Shown in pieces: positions 63,417 to 64,000 of a DNA stretch of 64,000 nt. The translations under genes were made by a program, and so were the position numbers. Every line of letters starts with the position of its first letter. Positions within the stretch are counted from its first letter, which is position 1. Below the pieces are notes generated by a model that saw only the letters and a list, made by a program, of their open reading frames with translations, had not been told where the DNA came from and made no database searches. Origin of the DNA: Dehalococcoidia bacterium (GTDB lineage: Bacteria; Chloroflexota; Dehalococcoidia; SpSt-223); contig BPIC01000002.1 of the NCBI GenBank assembly GCA_026003895.1, positions 682,001-746,000 of the forward strand, in the 5' to 3' direction.

Positions 63417-64000
63417 TTAGCTGATGATAACGGGGGCGTCTTCGGTTGCGTTGGCGACCGAGATCGCGGCGGCAACCTGACTGGCCACCTCGCGGAAACT
63501 CGCGGCGGTGGCGCTCTCGGGATTGGCGATGGTGACTGGCTTCCCACTGTCACTGCCAAGGCGAATCGCCGGATCGATTGCGATCGAGCCGAGGAACTTC
63601 AGGCCTTGCTCCTGTGCTGCCGCGGCTCCGCCACCGTGCCCAAAGATATCCGTGCGCTCGCCACAGTGCGGGCAATGGAAGAAACTCATGTTCTCGATGA
63701 CCCCAAGGACCGGGACATTGAGCTTGCGAAACATTGCCAGTGAGCGGCCGGCATCGAGCAACGCCACATCTTGGGGCGTGGTCACGATCACCGCACGAGC
63801 GGACGGAAGAAGCTGAGCGACCGTAAGCGATGCGTCACCCGTGCCTGGGGGCAAATCGATCACCAAATAGTCAAGCTCACCCCACTCGACATCGCGCAGG
63901 AACTGCTGGATCGCCGAGTGAACCATCGGGCCACGCCAGATCGCCGGCGTATCAGCGCTCATGAAGAACGCGATCGACATGATGCGGACGTTATAGCGCA
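63417..64000 (-). CDS. mrp: Mrp/ApbC-type P-loop ATPase, 5' end outside the window
   Basis: The C-terminal 194 residues of an iron-sulfur carrier ATPase, which runs off the right edge. Visible are MSIAFFMSADTPAIWRGPMV, DYLVIDLPPGTGDASLTVAQ (Walker-B-like switch), VIVTTPQDVALLDAGRSLAM, and ENMSFFHCPHCGERTDIFG with the CxxC that holds a bridging 4Fe-4S cluster in Mrp dimers. The Walker A loop and any N-terminal domain lie beyond position 64000. TAG at 63417-63419. Confidence 0.93.
   Translation of the reverse strand, partial: RYNVRIMSIAFFMSADTPAIWRGPMVHSAIQQFLRDVEWGELDYLVIDLPPGTGDASLTVAQLLPSARAVIVTTPQDVALLDAGRSLAMFRKLNVPVLGVIENMSFFHCPHCGERTDIFGHGGGAAAAQEQGLKFLGSIAIDPAIRLGSDSGKPVTIANPESATAASFREVASQVAAAISVANATEDAPVIIS

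Overview
The window is GC-rich chromosomal DNA from a bacterium. Its coding style and gene families (two LLM flavin oxidoreductases, a KGG-repeat stress protein, a YvcK-type factor beside a GlmU-like transferase, a short primary sigma factor, a type III CRISPR effector) suggest a Chloroflexota, possibly of the Thermomicrobia. That placement is an inference from gene content and not a phylogenetic result.

Layout. 0-12 kb is housekeeping: an MFS transporter, nadD, a PPOX-fold oxidoreductase, a GlmU-like transferase, YvcK, a LOG hydrolase, primary sigma factor, prmC, prfA and hisS. 12-17.7 kb holds a SUOX-fold molybdoprotein, a GMC oxidoreductase, about 1.6 kb with no intact gene, the KGG protein and a DUF151 nuclease. 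17.8-27.3 kb is a type III-A CRISPR effector operon (cas10/csm1, csm2, csm3, csm4, csm5, cas6). Its Cas10 has TTDG where GGDD is expected, csm5 carries an S1-like C-terminal domain, and a heavily frameshifted pyruvate dehydrogenase E1 gene lies between csm5 and cas6. No CRISPR array, cas1/cas2 or CARF effector is seen.

27.3-33 kb has an LLM oxidoreductase, a peptide-type solute-binding lipoprotein, an AT-richer gene with a HEPN-like RNxxxH motif directly downstream of the tmRNA gene, then ssrA and smpB. 33-37 kb is a glycosyltransferase cluster followed by tRNA-Tyr and tRNA-Thr. 37-43 kb has an LLM oxidoreductase, an SDR and a three-gene complex-I/Hyf-like membrane module. 44-50 kb has a WecA/MraY-type transferase, a tandem CoA-transferase, a polysaccharide deacetylase and a glycosyltransferase. 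50-58 kb has a GH52-like glycosidase, tRNA-Lys, a histidine-phosphotransfer-like fragment, an alpha/beta hydrolase, an acyl-CoA dehydrogenase and a secreted GH5-like protein. 58-64 kb has an ECF sigma/anti-sigma pair, a four-gene operon of unknown function, a HEAT-repeat protein and the 3' part of an Mrp-type ATPase running off the right edge.

Many otherwise conserved genes are broken by one- or two-base frameshifts, several at homopolymers: csm5, E1, LLM, SRPBCC, SDR, CoA-transferase, deacetylase, glycosyltransferase and GH52. The pattern looks more like consensus sequence errors than natural decay, except perhaps E1, which has many shifts. Coordinates of these genes are given end to end across the shift.
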